Positions 33,437 to 42,398 of a stretch of 48,871 bases of DNA are shown one piece after another. Source of the stretch: LH-M37 sp032251315 (lineage in GTDB: Bacteria; Pseudomonadota; Gammaproteobacteria; SZUA-229); contig JAVVEE010000008.1 in assembly GCA_032251315.1 (NCBI GenBank), forward strand, positions 1-48,871. Direction: 5' to 3'. A model generated the notes under the pieces. The model ran no database searches. It was not told the origin of the DNA and saw nothing but the letters and a program-made list of their open reading frames with translations. The translations under genes were made by a program, and so were the position numbers. Numbering within the stretch: the first letter of the stretch is position 1; the number at the start of each line of letters is the position of its first letter.

Positions 33437-35326
33437 ATGTCCAACCATAATCCGACCAACCATCTGCACTGGGCGCTGCTCGAATCGATCAACTCCCCGG
33501 AGGATCTGCGCAAGCTGCCGCAAAGCCAGCTCACTCCCCTCGCGCAACAGCTGCGCAGCTTTCTGCTGGAGAGCGTTTCCAGCACCGGCGGGCATTTATC
33601 CGCCGGTCTGGGCACCATCGAACTGACCATCGCCCTGCACTACATTTTTAACACCCCCGAAGACCGGCTGGTCTGGGACGTCGGCCACCAGACCTATCCG
33701 CATAAAATTCTTACCGGCCGTCGCGAACAGATGAAGTCGCTGCGCCAGAAAGGCGGCCTGGCCGGGTTCCCCAAACGCGAGGAAAGTGAACACGACGCCT
33801 TCGGCACCGGACACGCCAGCACCTCGATCAGCGCGGCGCTGGGCATGAGCATCGCCGCGCGCCAGACCGGCTCGCGCCGAAAAACCGTGGCCATCATCGG
33901 TGACGGCGCACTCAGCGGCGGCATGGCTTTTGAAGCCATGAATCACGCCGGTGACAGCGACGCCGACCTGCTGGTGATCCTCAATGACAACGACATGTCC
34001 ATCTCGCCCAACGTCGGCGGCCTCTCCAATCACCTCACCCGCGTACTCTCCGGCAGCCTCTATTCCACGGTGCGCGAGAGCGGCAAGAAAGTTCTGGAAA
34101 ACATCCCCGGATTTTTAGAAATCGCCCGCCGCACCGAAGAACACCTTAAAGGTATCGTGGTGCCGGGCACGCTGTTTGAAGAACTCGGCTTCAACTATTT
34201 CGGCCCGGTGGATGGGCATGATCTCAGCGTGCTTATTCCGGTACTTAAAAACCTCTCCAACCATAAAGGCCCCTGTTTTCTGCACGTGGTGACGCGCAAG
34301 GGCAAGGGCTATTTCCCGGCCGAAGATGATCCCGGTAAATATCACGGCGTCAGCAGCTTCGACACCGCCACCGGCGAATCCAGAAACAAGACCACCCCGG
34401 CCATCACCTTTACCCGCGTATTTGGTGACTGGCTGTGCGATATGGCCGCCGAAGACCCGCGCCTGATCGGCATCACCCCCGCCATGCGCGAAGGCTCGGG
34501 ACTGGTGGAGTTCTCGGAGAAATTTCCCGACCGCTATTTCGATGTCGGCATTGCCGAACAGCACGCGGTCACACTGGCGGCAGGTATGGCCTGCGACGGC
34601 CTCAAACCGGTGGTAGCGATTTACTCCACTTTTTTACAGCGCGCCTACGACCAGCTGATTCACGATGTCGCGCTGCAAAATCTGCCGGTGCTGTTTGCTC
34701 TGGATCGCGCCGGCATAGTAGGTGCCGATGGCCCCACCCATACCGGTGCCTACGACATCAGTTTTTTACGCTGCATTCCCAATATGGTGATCATGACCCC
34801 GGCCGACGAAATCGAGGCCCGAGCCATGCTCACCACCGGCTTTTTGCATGACGGCCCGGCTGCCGTGCGCTACCCACGCGGCAGTGGCAGCGGCAAAATT
34901 CCCGCCGGAACCTTAAGTGCTGTCGATTTCGGCAAAGCCCGGATTGAACGCGAAGGCGAGAATATCGCCCTGCTGGTTTTCGGCCCACTGCTGGCGAGTG
35001 CACGTAGCGTCGCCGAAGAGCTCAATGCCACACTGGTGAACATGCGCTTTGTTAAACCGCTGGATGAAGCCGCCATCAGCCGGATGGCACAGAATCACAC
35101 GCTGGTCGTCACTCTGGAAGAAAATGCGATTGCCGGTGGTGCCGGCAGCGCCGTCGGCGAATACCTGGCGGCGCAGTCGATCAGCATCGATATGCTGCAC
35201 CTTGGCTTCCCTGATGAGTACGTCGAACAGGGCAGCCAGACGGAGATTATGGCCGACTGGGGACTGGATGCAGAAGGCATCAAACAGAGCATTTTGAGTC
35301 GCGTCAATCGGCAATTGCGAATATAA
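33437..35326 (+). CDS. dxs: 1-deoxy-D-xylulose-5-phosphate synthase
   Basis: A 629-residue thiamine diphosphate enzyme, first step of the MEP isoprenoid pathway (pyruvate + glyceraldehyde 3-phosphate). Visible are VWDVGHQTYPHKILTGR, the TPP motif GDGALSGGMAFEAMNHAG, the second-domain Glu in GIAEQHAVTLAAGMA and the transketolase C-terminal domain. Full length (E. coli 620). With ispA upstream it supplies isoprenoid precursors from one transcript. Confidence 0.98.
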   Translation: MSNHNPTNHLHWALLESINSPEDLRKLPQSQLTPLAQQLRSFLLESVSSTGGHLSAGLGTIELTIALHYIFNTPEDRLVWDVGHQTYPHKILTGRREQMKSLRQKGGLAGFPKREESEHDAFGTGHASTSISAALGMSIAARQTGSRRKTVAIIGDGALSGGMAFEAMNHAGDSDADLLVILNDNDMSISPNVGGLSNHLTRVLSGSLYSTVRESGKKVLENIPGFLEIARRTEEHLKGIVVPGTLFEELGFNYFGPVDGHDLSVLIPVLKNLSNHKGPCFLHVVTRKGKGYFPAEDDPGKYHGVSSFDTATGESRNKTTPAITFTRVFGDWLCDMAAEDPRLIGITPAMREGSGLVEFSEKFPDRYFDVGIAEQHAVTLAAGMACDGLKPVVAIYSTFLQRAYDQLIHDVALQNLPVLFALDRAGIVGADGPTHTGAYDISFLRCIPNMVIMTPADEIEARAMLTTGFLHDGPAAVRYPRGSGSGKIPAGTLSAVDFGKARIEREGENIALLVFGPLLASARSVAEELNATLVNMRFVKPLDEAAISRMAQNHTLVVTLEENAIAGGAGSAVGEYLAAQSISIDMLHLGFPDEYVEQGSQTEIMADWGLDAEGIKQSILSRVNRQLRI

Positions 35327-35409
35327 CGCAATTCGTTTAGAATATCCTACCATTTTACTCAAGTATTATATTTGTTTCTTTTAACTTTAATATAAATAGA
35401 AAAATATCA

Positions 35410-35796
35410 ATGTCTGCACGCTACCGGCTGAAAGTCGTCACTGAATTTGCTTCAGCACACACATTACGCGACTACCCCGGTGCCTGCAGCCGGATGCACG
35501 GCCACAACTGGAAGGTTGAACTGGAAGCCGTCGCCACTTCGCTGGATGAGATGGGCATGGGCGTCGATTTTAAAAAGATGAAGACCATCGCCCGGGAAGT
35601 TGGCGACAGACTGGATCACCGTTACCTTAACGAACTCGAGCCCTTTACCGAAATCAACCCGACTGCGGAAAACATTGCCGCCTATATATACCATGAGATT
35701 TCGGCCCAATTGAATACCGATTCCATCAAGGTCAGCGCCCTGACCTTATGGGAAACCGAGCGCGCCTGCGTTACATACAGCGAAGAGAACGATTAA
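35410..35796 (+). CDS. queD: 6-carboxy-5,6,7,8-tetrahydropterin synthase
   Basis: A 128-residue enzyme of queuosine synthesis converting dihydroneopterin triphosphate to carboxytetrahydropterin. Zinc ligands are His17, His30 and His32 and the catalytic Cys is Cys26 in the CxxxHGH motif (CSRMHGH), which marks QueD rather than folate-type PTPS-III. An 83-base AT-rich leader precedes it. folE2 follows 1 base after the stop, giving a two-gene supply route from GTP. Confidence 0.95.
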   Translation: MSARYRLKVVTEFASAHTLRDYPGACSRMHGHNWKVELEAVATSLDEMGMGVDFKKMKTIAREVGDRLDHRYLNELEPFTEINPTAENIAAYIYHEISAQLNTDSIKVSALTLWETERACVTYSEEND

Positions 35797-35797
35797 C

Positions 35798-36616
35798 ATG
35801 ACCGATACTAACAACGCAAAACCTACTGAAGTGAGCGATATGCAGGATGTACAAAGTAGCCAGGATCACCGTGCTATCGCCATCGACAAAGTCGGCATCA
35901 AGGATATTCGTCACCCTGTTCAGGTAATAGACCGTGCCGGAAAAATTCAGCATACCGTTGCCAACTTTAATATGTATGTCGACCTGCCGCACAATTTCAA
36001 AGGCACACACATGTCGCGTTTCGTGGAGATACTGAATAGCCACAACTGGGAGATCACCGTCGACTCCTTCAAGGTGATGCTTTCGGAAATGACCGAGCGG
36101 CTTGACGCAGAGTGCGGCCACATCGAAATGTCCTTCTACTTCTTTGTGAACAAGAAGGCGCCCGCTTCCGGCGTGGAAAGTCTGCTCGACTATAAAGTCA
36201 GCCTGATCGGCACGCAGAAAAATGACAAGCCCACCATTAACGTAAAAGTGGTTGTGCCCGTAACCAGCCTGTGCCCCTGCTCGAAGAAGATTTCAGACCG
36301 CGGCGCACATAATCAGCGCTCGCACGTGACCGTTGATGTCTGCACCAATGGTTTTATCTGGATCGAAGAGATCATCGACATCGTTGAAAAAGAAGCCTCA
36401 TGCGAACTCTATGGCTTATTAAAACGTCCCGATGAAAAAATCGTCACCGAGCGCGCTTACGACAATCCCAAGTTTGTGGAAGACATGGTGCGTGATGTTG
36501 CTGCCAGACTGAACGCCGATGACCGCATTCTGGCCTATACTATCGAATCTGAGAATTTTGAATCGATTCACAATCATTCGGCCTATGCGTTAATTTCAAA
36601 TACCAAGCAGTCATAA
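35798..36616 (+). CDS. folE2: GTP cyclohydrolase FolE2 (type IB)
   Basis: A 272-residue GTP cyclohydrolase of the zinc-independent IB family, making dihydroneopterin triphosphate for folate and queuosine. The conserved Cys lies in SLCPCSKKIS (Cys159, Cys161), with GAHNQRSHV after it; IKDIRHPVQV and the MSRFVEIL segment mark the T-fold. FolE2 is often induced by zinc limitation through Zur, but I see no Zur box upstream of queD. It directly follows queD, the user of its product. Confidence 0.95.
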   Translation: MTDTNNAKPTEVSDMQDVQSSQDHRAIAIDKVGIKDIRHPVQVIDRAGKIQHTVANFNMYVDLPHNFKGTHMSRFVEILNSHNWEITVDSFKVMLSEMTERLDAECGHIEMSFYFFVNKKAPASGVESLLDYKVSLIGTQKNDKPTINVKVVVPVTSLCPCSKKISDRGAHNQRSHVTVDVCTNGFIWIEEIIDIVEKEASCELYGLLKRPDEKIVTERAYDNPKFVEDMVRDVAARLNADDRILAYTIESENFESIHNHSAYALISNTKQS

Positions 36617-36746
36617 CTGCATAACAGCCCTGTCACTGCTTTAGCAGAGGATTAAAAAATAATTCCGTGACAATTTACAAATGCTATTATTCGGCTGTCT
36701 GTAAAAAAAGACGAACACCAGAACAAATAAAACATGGAGACAAAAT

Positions 36747-36974
36747 ATGAAAATTTTTAGTGTAATCGGGATTTTTGCCGGCATCGTCATCATGGGTAGC
36801 CTGACCGCCGCTCATTTTACCGGTCAGATCAATCTGGCGAACCTGAGCTGGTTATGGCTCACTTTCTTCGTTGGTGCAAACCTGTTCCAGATGGGATTCA
36901 CCGGATTCTGCCCCGCAACCAAACTGTTCTATGCTCTCGGTATCAAGGATCAGCAGGCTGGATGCAAGCTGTAG
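36747..36974 (+). CDS. DUF2892 family small inner membrane protein
   Basis: A 75-residue protein with two hydrophobic helices (about 5-22 and 32-52) and the family motif GFTGFCPATKLFYALG. This is the membrane part found in YgaP-like proteins, here without a rhodanese domain. Ribosome binding site GGAGA is 8 bases before the ATG. Its function is unknown. A bidirectional terminator follows at 37032-37061. Confidence 0.85.
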   Translation: MKIFSVIGIFAGIVIMGSLTAAHFTGQINLANLSWLWLTFFVGANLFQMGFTGFCPATKLFYALGIKDQQAGCKL

Positions 36975-37031
36975 TACCGCCATACGAAAAGGCTTGATGG
37001 CTTTTGTAAACCATTAACCATTTTTCGATAC

Positions 37032-37061
37032 AAAAAAAACCGCCTGCAGGCGGTTTTTTTT
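37032..37061. terminator. Perfectly symmetric bidirectional terminator
   Basis: Eight A, CCGCCTGCAGGCGG, eight T: a 30-bp perfect palindrome between the convergent DUF2892 gene and bamC. In either direction the 5-bp or longer GC stem is followed by a T run, so it should stop both transcripts. Confidence 0.92.
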
Positions 37062-37107
37062 GGCTAAGGCGAAATCGCCACTCGCTGTCAGCGATCAACA
37101 CGAAAGG

Positions 37108-38226
37108 TTATTGCAGCTCTATGGCCAGACTCTTTCTGAATTGCTCGGCCAGAACACTCTCGGCGGGTTCACCATCGTGACGCAGAATATCCAGACGCAC
37201 TACGTCATCATTCTGCTCAAACTTCAGTGTAAATTGCCGACTTGAATCTTCTGCATAATCCTCACCCGAACCTCTTAACCATTGCATCAACCAGCTGGAT
37301 TCGGCAATTTCATCGCGCTCCTGGCCAATGCTTTCGTTACTGATGTTTTCAATCGCTACTTTTATCCGGCGTGCCGGCGCGTCTATTGCCTGCACATCCA
37401 TTTTCTGACGATCCAGTGCGCGCAAGGTGCGCCCCCAGACAAACTCCATGTTGCCAGTGACATATAGAGTATTCACATTGTCTTCAGGTACTCTAACCCT
37501 TGAGGTATAAGGCCGGTAGTTTTCAGACACTTTTTCCGACTGCACTGCATCCAGCCCCACAAACAGGGCCAGACGATTCAGCATTTCATGCTCCAGCGCC
37601 TCATCACTGCATCGGCTGCGCCAGTTCACGTCATCACCTTCCACCAATTTTTCGAGGCCTGAATGCGACATAAAGATTTTAGTTTTGTCCTGCCCCGGCA
37701 CGGGTTCGATGCGCAGGGTGAACTTGTCCAACCTGTCCGGATCAACGGTATTAAACATCTTTCTGAAAAACCCGGCATCATCATCAATCTGTAATTTGCT
37801 CACCCAGTCCGTCTCGATAATTCCCAGCACAGGCTCGCTACGAATGACCTTTATGCCTTCATTACTCCAGAATGCACTCAACTCCGGCCACAACTCACCA
37901 GCCTCTTTCTCAACTTCCAGCCAGAACACGCCATTGCCGGTTTGCAAATGCGTGCCTGCCACGCCGACGGCCTTGGACACCTTGGCTTCCGCTTTAGGTC
38001 CACCCAGATTAGCTGTATCCTGCTTGAACTTCGCCATCGCTTCATCTGCAGGTTTGGGGGTGGTTAGCTGCTTGCTTTCATTGGTGGGGGTGAGATCAGG
38101 CGGGATCTCCAATCGGGTGTAATAATCAGCATCGATGTATTTCTGACGGCGCTCATTGCCATCGGAACTGCAACCTGCTGCAATTAGTGCCGCAGCAATC
38201 GCTACGAAGTAAATATTTTTAACCAT
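37108..38226 (-). CDS. bamC: Outer membrane protein assembly factor BamC (lipoprotein)
   Basis: A 372-residue lipoprotein of the BAM complex, slightly longer than E. coli BamC (344). The lipobox is LIAAGC with Cys19 and Ser at +2, which directs it to the outer membrane. The unstructured segment with DYYTRLEIPPDLTPT follows, then the two helix-grip domains (LEVEKEAGELWPELSAFW and the C-terminal LRALDRQKMDV region). It starts immediately after the dapA stop, and this pairing is conserved in gammaproteobacteria. Confidence 0.93.
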   Translation of the reverse strand: MVKNIYFVAIAAALIAAGCSSDGNERRQKYIDADYYTRLEIPPDLTPTNESKQLTTPKPADEAMAKFKQDTANLGGPKAEAKVSKAVGVAGTHLQTGNGVFWLEVEKEAGELWPELSAFWSNEGIKVIRSEPVLGIIETDWVSKLQIDDDAGFFRKMFNTVDPDRLDKFTLRIEPVPGQDKTKIFMSHSGLEKLVEGDDVNWRSRCSDEALEHEMLNRLALFVGLDAVQSEKVSENYRPYTSRVRVPEDNVNTLYVTGNMEFVWGRTLRALDRQKMDVQAIDAPARRIKVAIENISNESIGQERDEIAESSWLMQWLRGSGEDYAEDSSRQFTLKFEQNDDVVRLDILRHDGEPAESVLAEQFRKSLAIELQ

Positions 38227-39102
38227 CTAAAGTATTCCGGCTTGTTGCATAGCTTCACGTAAGGGCTGGTGATATTGCTCACTCAAAGGTGTCAGTGGCA
38301 GGCGGATACCGGGTGGGATTAGCCCCATCTCAGCCAGCGCCCATTTAACAGGGATGGGATTGGCTTCCAGAAACAGGTTTTTATGTAAACCTCGCAGCGG
38401 CCGGTTTATAGCCTCGGCAGTATCACGGTCACCTGCCAGCGCCGCAGCACACATTGCCGCCATCGCTTTGGGTGCCACATTGGTAGTGACAGAAATCACG
38501 CCGTGACCGCCTTGCAGCATAAATTCGATACCGGTTTCATCATCGCCACTAAACATCTCAAAATCATCAGGCACTTTCGACCGGATTTCCTGCAAACGGT
38601 TCAAATTGCCGGTGGCTTCTTTAATGCCGATGATATTCGGGATCGGGGCCAGACGCGCGACCGTATCCGGCAACATATCACAGGCGGTTCGCCCCGGGAC
38701 ATTATAGAGAATCTGCGGAATATCGACACTTTCGGCGATTTTCCGGTAATGCAGATACAGCCCTTCCTGAGTCGGCTTGTTATAATAAGGGGTGACCAGT
38801 AGACAGGCCGCGGCCCCCGCTTCGCGCGCACACCGGGTGAGCTGTATCGCTTCGGTGGTGGAGTTGGCGCCGGTGCCGGCAATCACTGGAATGCGACCTC
38901 TGACCATTCCCACGGTGCGGCGGATCACTTCACAGTGCTCATCCATCTCCAGAGTCGCCGATTCCCCGGTGGTACCCATGGATACGATCGCCGAGGTGCC
39001 ATTTTCTATATGAAACTCAACCAGCCTTGCCAGGCTCTCGTAATCAAGACTTTCATCAACAAACATTGGGGTGACTAATGCCACCATACTTCCACGAAAC
39101 AT
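38227..39102 (-). CDS. dapA: 4-hydroxy-tetrahydrodipicolinate synthase
   Basis: A 291-residue aldolase of lysine and diaminopimelate synthesis condensing pyruvate and aspartate semialdehyde. From the ATG at 39102 (MFRGSMVALVTPM), residue numbers equal those of E. coli: Thr44/Thr45, Tyr133, Arg138 and the Schiff-base Lys161 (GIKEATG). An in-frame start at 39117 would add five residues. Divergent from the PilZ gene. Confidence 0.97.
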   Translation of the reverse strand: MFRGSMVALVTPMFVDESLDYESLARLVEFHIENGTSAIVSMGTTGESATLEMDEHCEVIRRTVGMVRGRIPVIAGTGANSTTEAIQLTRCAREAGAAACLLVTPYYNKPTQEGLYLHYRKIAESVDIPQILYNVPGRTACDMLPDTVARLAPIPNIIGIKEATGNLNRLQEIRSKVPDDFEMFSGDDETGIEFMLQGGHGVISVTTNVAPKAMAAMCAAALAGDRDTAEAINRPLRGLHKNLFLEANPIPVKWALAEMGLIPPGIRLPLTPLSEQYHQPLREAMQQAGIL

Positions 39103-39241
39103 AATATTCCCGACCATACGGCTCGAATTCTGGGGGTGTTCACACGGTCTTGGTTAAGCCGGAAACAGGGCGCACAGTTAAGCAACTTTTCCCTCTAATT
39201 TCAATAAATAACGTCCCAAATTTATAAATACGCCGCGTTTA

Positions 39242-39655
39242 ATGTCTATACTCCGATACATGTCCAGAGAAAATTACAAAAATAGCAGTCAGGAACGGCG
39301 TCGTTTCACGCGAGTGCCTTTTATAGCTGAAATCGTCATGCAGTGCGGGGATGAAGAATGGACCTGCAATTTGCTGGATATTTCACTCAATGGCATGCTG
39401 GTGGAGCCGCCTACCAACATTAAGGTCAATCCCAGCAACCCCTGCGCCGTGGCTCTTTTTCTAGCGAATGACGTCGTCATCAACGCCCGCGCCAGAATCA
39501 AACACACCGACACCGATCACTGGGGCCTGCAATATCTGAGCATAGACATAGAGAGCCTTAAGCAGCTGCGGCGTTTACTGGAAATGAATTTTCACGACCA
39601 TGACTTAATTGATCGCGAACTCAGCCAGCTCAGCAGTGACATCATCGTAAGATAA
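39242..39655 (+). CDS. PilZ domain protein, probable c-di-GMP receptor
   Basis: A 137-residue single-domain protein. Both c-di-GMP-binding motifs are present: RxxxR at Arg20-Arg24 (ERRRFTRVPF) and DxSxxG at Asp46-Gly51 (LDISLNGMLVEP). The helical C-terminus (LKQLRRLLEMNFHDHDLI) may mediate contacts. An alternative ATG at 39260 would remove six residues. A diguanylate cyclase lies two genes downstream, but the genes are not closely spaced. The effector partner is unknown. Confidence 0.9.
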   Translation: MSILRYMSRENYKNSSQERRRFTRVPFIAEIVMQCGDEEWTCNLLDISLNGMLVEPPTNIKVNPSNPCAVALFLANDVVINARARIKHTDTDHWGLQYLSIDIESLKQLRRLLEMNFHDHDLIDRELSQLSSDIIVR

Positions 39656-39876
39656 AGCCGGCTTTCCTGCCACAAGTCCTGTAAAAACACCCGCCAGTCG
39701 TGTCGCCCCTACTACAACTGCCGACCATTGTTTAAACTTCCCTCCATTTACCTGGTAAAATTAAACAATGAGCGGACCTTCATTGCCCATAGCAGGCATG
39801 AACAACTGTCATAAATCGCCGGCCAACCAACAGCATTAGCGATAACTTAATCCCAACCTGATATCTGAGATAACCC
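39656..39876 (+). other. Intergenic region with an inverted repeat before bcp
   Basis: 221 bases without a supported gene. ATTGTTTAA (39727-39735) and TTAAACAAT (39761-39769) form a perfect 9-bp inverted repeat with an inner TTTACC/GGTAAA pair. It might be an operator or a weak terminator for the PilZ gene; no T run follows. Confidence 0.4.
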
Positions 39877-40338
39877 ATGATAAGTATTGGAAAAAAAGTA
39901 AAAAATTTCAGCATTGCCGCAACCGGCGACAAAAACATAAACCTGGAAGACTACAACGGAAAAAAAGTTGTGCTGTATTTTTACCCTCGAGACAGCACCC
40001 CCGGCTGCACCACAGAGGGGCAGGATTTCCGGGATGCCAACGCCCATTTTGCAAAGCACAATGCCGTCATCCTCGGGGTATCACGCAATAGCATCAAATC
40101 ACACGAAAATTTCCTCAGCAAACAACAATTCAACTTCGACCTGCTCGCCGATGAGGATGAATCGCTCTGCTCCCAGTTTGATGTGATCAAAATGAAAAAC
40201 ATGTACGGCAAACAGGTACGCGGCATCGAGCGCAGCACCTTTCTTATCGACGAGCAGGGCGTATTAAGACAGGAATGGCGTAAAGTCAAAGTTAAGGGAC
40301 ACGTTGAAGAGGTGCTTACCGCTGCAAAAGCACTGTAG
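39877..40338 (+). CDS. bcp: Thioredoxin-dependent thiol peroxidase (Bcp, peroxiredoxin)
   Basis: A 153-residue atypical peroxiredoxin reducing peroxides. The peroxidatic Cys is in FYPRDSTPGCTTEGQDFRD (Cys at about 46), without a second Cys five residues on. That is the single-Cys or distant-Cys variety: TPGCTTE lacks the C(x4)C form seen in E. coli Bcp. GVSRNSIKSHENF and RSTFLIDEQG are typical. Position near dapA-bamC is conserved in gammaproteobacteria. Confidence 0.95.
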   Translation: MISIGKKVKNFSIAATGDKNINLEDYNGKKVVLYFYPRDSTPGCTTEGQDFRDANAHFAKHNAVILGVSRNSIKSHENFLSKQQFNFDLLADEDESLCSQFDVIKMKNMYGKQVRGIERSTFLIDEQGVLRQEWRKVKVKGHVEEVLTAAKAL

Positions 40339-40492
40339 CCATATTTTTAACCCTAATTAATCGGCAGAGGTTACAATCACTACGCGTGTATCGTTGTTAA
40401 GCAATATAAGCACATGGAAGAGACAAATTCCATTATGCAACAGACGCATAAACGACTAAATTTTTTAACCACATTTTCATGGCAGGGATCGC

Positions 40493-41329
40493 ATGCACAA
40501 TAAAATAACCATTCTTGGCGTTCTACTCGCCATCATCTACTGGATTGTAGATGCGTTTATTTACTCACTATTCTCCGAGCAAGGCACCACCTTTCTGCAA
40601 AATTGTTTCAACCCTCGCGGCGAGGAACTGTGGATGCGCGCCTTCGTGGTGTTACTGTTCCTGATTTTCTCCGCCTATACTGAACGACTGCTGGCTATCA
40701 TTCATGACATGACCCTCAAACTCAAAAAATACCACTTCCGTCTTGAACTTACTATCGCCGAACTGGAAGCGGAGAACATTGAACACCAGCGCCTCGTCGA
40801 AGAGCTGGAGAAACTCTCCATTACAGACCCACTCACCTCTATATACAACCGAAGAAAATTCAATGAGCTGCTGGCCACGGAGATAGAGCGCAGCAAACGC
40901 TACCAGAACAGCTTATCCATTATTATGTGCGACATTGATCACTTCAAAAAAATCAACGATACATTCGGTCACGATGTCGGCGACAGGGTCATCAGGAAAT
41001 TCTCAAAACAGATTCACGAAAACATTCGAGAAATAGATATGTTCGCACGCTGGGGCGGTGAAGAATTCATGATTCTGATGCCCAACGTGAGTGTAGAAAA
41101 CGCTCATTCCGTGGCGGAAAAATTAAGAACGGTTATTGAGAAGACCGAAATCGAAACCGCCGATAACTTTACTGCCAGTTTTGGCGTCGCAGATCTGCTG
41201 CTTGATGACACCGCTGAAACCTTTATAAAGCGCGCTGATCAGGCACTGTACAAAGCAAAGCGCAGCGGCCGAAACAGAGTTGAAAGCATTGGTGCAGAAC
41301 ATATCCTGGCCAGCAGCACCGGCACTTAA
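40493..41329 (+). CDS. Membrane-bound diguanylate cyclase (GGDEF domain)
   Basis: A 278-residue protein with two membrane helices (about 5-27 and 47-70), a coiled-coil signalling helix (72-108) and a complete GGDEF domain. The active site is GGEEF at 188-192, metal-binding Asp is in CDIDHFKK (147-153), and the inhibitory I-site RxxD (Arg179-Asp182) is exactly five residues before it. It should make c-di-GMP and be product-inhibited. The short periplasmic loop (28-46) has little room for ligand sensing. Confidence 0.95.
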   Translation: MHNKITILGVLLAIIYWIVDAFIYSLFSEQGTTFLQNCFNPRGEELWMRAFVVLLFLIFSAYTERLLAIIHDMTLKLKKYHFRLELTIAELEAENIEHQRLVEELEKLSITDPLTSIYNRRKFNELLATEIERSKRYQNSLSIIMCDIDHFKKINDTFGHDVGDRVIRKFSKQIHENIREIDMFARWGGEEFMILMPNVSVENAHSVAEKLRTVIEKTEIETADNFTASFGVADLLLDDTAETFIKRADQALYKAKRSGRNRVESIGAEHILASSTGT

Positions 41330-41333
41330 CGTT

Positions 41334-42398
41334 TCAGCCAGTGTTTTTATGCGCCTGCATTGCCGGCCAGGCATTCAACACTGACTGAATCAAGGTTGCC
41401 AGAGGAATGGCAAAAAATACGCCCCAGAAACCCCATAAGTTACCAAACACCAGCACTGCGATAATGATTGCCGCAGGATGCATATTAACGACTTCAGAAA
41501 AAAGCAGCGGCACTAGAATATTGCCATCAATAAACTGAATGATCATATAGATAACGATCACGTAAACAAATTCACTGCTGGCGCCCCACTGAAACCACGC
41601 AATCAAAGCGATCGGAAAGGTTACCGCCAGCGCACCAACATAGGGAATGATTACCGACAGGCCGACAAATAAACTGAGTGTTGCCGCGTAATTCAGCCCC
41701 ATAATCTTGAAGGCGATGTATGTCACTACACCGACAATTAAAATTTCCACCAGCTTACCGCGAATGTAATTGCCCATCTTGACATCAATGTCACGCCAGA
41801 CTTCATACGCCAGCCCACGGCCTTCAGGCAAAAACCACTGTAGCCAGTGCAGAATTTTTTCTTTATCTCTGAGCAGAAAAAATACCAGCAATGGCACCAC
41901 TACAAAAAACACCGCCAGGGTAAAAACATCAATAACCGAAGACAGCGATACCGACAATAGCGTTTGTCCCAGGCTTACCAGTTCTGCATTTATGCTGGAG
42001 ACCATCTCTTTAAGATTATCGACACCCAGCGTTGGATATTTCTCAAGCAGCAGCAGCACCAATTGCTGAACTTTGTTAAGGATTTCGGGGAGATTGGTAA
42101 CTAACTGTGAGATCTGTCGGGATACCAGTGGTATCAGCCCAAACAGCAGCAGCACTATTGATGAGATAAAAAGGCTGAAGCTGATAATTACAGACACCGG
42201 CCGCGGCACGCCTAGACGGCTTATCCTGCCCACCAGCCCTTCCAGTACATAGGCAATGACAATCCCCGCCAGTACCGGTGTCAGAACATTGCCCAGAAAA
42301 AAGATAACCGCGATTCCGGATATAATAACCAGCGCCAGAATAACCGCCTGGGGATCGGAAAAGTTTTTATGGTACCAGGCCTTGAGAATTTTTAGCAT
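41334..42398 (-). CDS. AI-2E/PerM family transporter
   Basis: A 354-residue integral membrane protein with about eight helices, of the PerM/TqsA/YdiK superfamily. Characteristic parts are FLGNVLTPVLAGIVIAYVLEGLV, the KLVEILIVGVVTYIAFKIMGLNYA segment and IPYVGALAVTFPIALIA. Substrates in the family vary (autoinducer-2 export, Na+/H+ exchange) and none can be assigned here. It ends 4 bases from the diguanylate cyclase stop and overlaps the upstream small gene by 7 bases. Confidence 0.9.
   Translation of the reverse strand: MLKILKAWYHKNFSDPQAVILALVIISGIAVIFFLGNVLTPVLAGIVIAYVLEGLVGRISRLGVPRPVSVIISFSLFISSIVLLLFGLIPLVSRQISQLVTNLPEILNKVQQLVLLLLEKYPTLGVDNLKEMVSSINAELVSLGQTLLSVSLSSVIDVFTLAVFFVVVPLLVFFLLRDKEKILHWLQWFLPEGRGLAYEVWRDIDVKMGNYIRGKLVEILIVGVVTYIAFKIMGLNYAATLSLFVGLSVIIPYVGALAVTFPIALIAWFQWGASSEFVYVIVIYMIIQFIDGNILVPLLFSEVVNMHPAAIIIAVLVFGNLWGFWGVFFAIPLATLIQSVLNAWPAMQAHKNTG

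Noticed and set aside
39768..39839. 23-codon open frame before bcp
   Set aside because: No ribosome binding site or conserved features; overlaps an inverted repeat.
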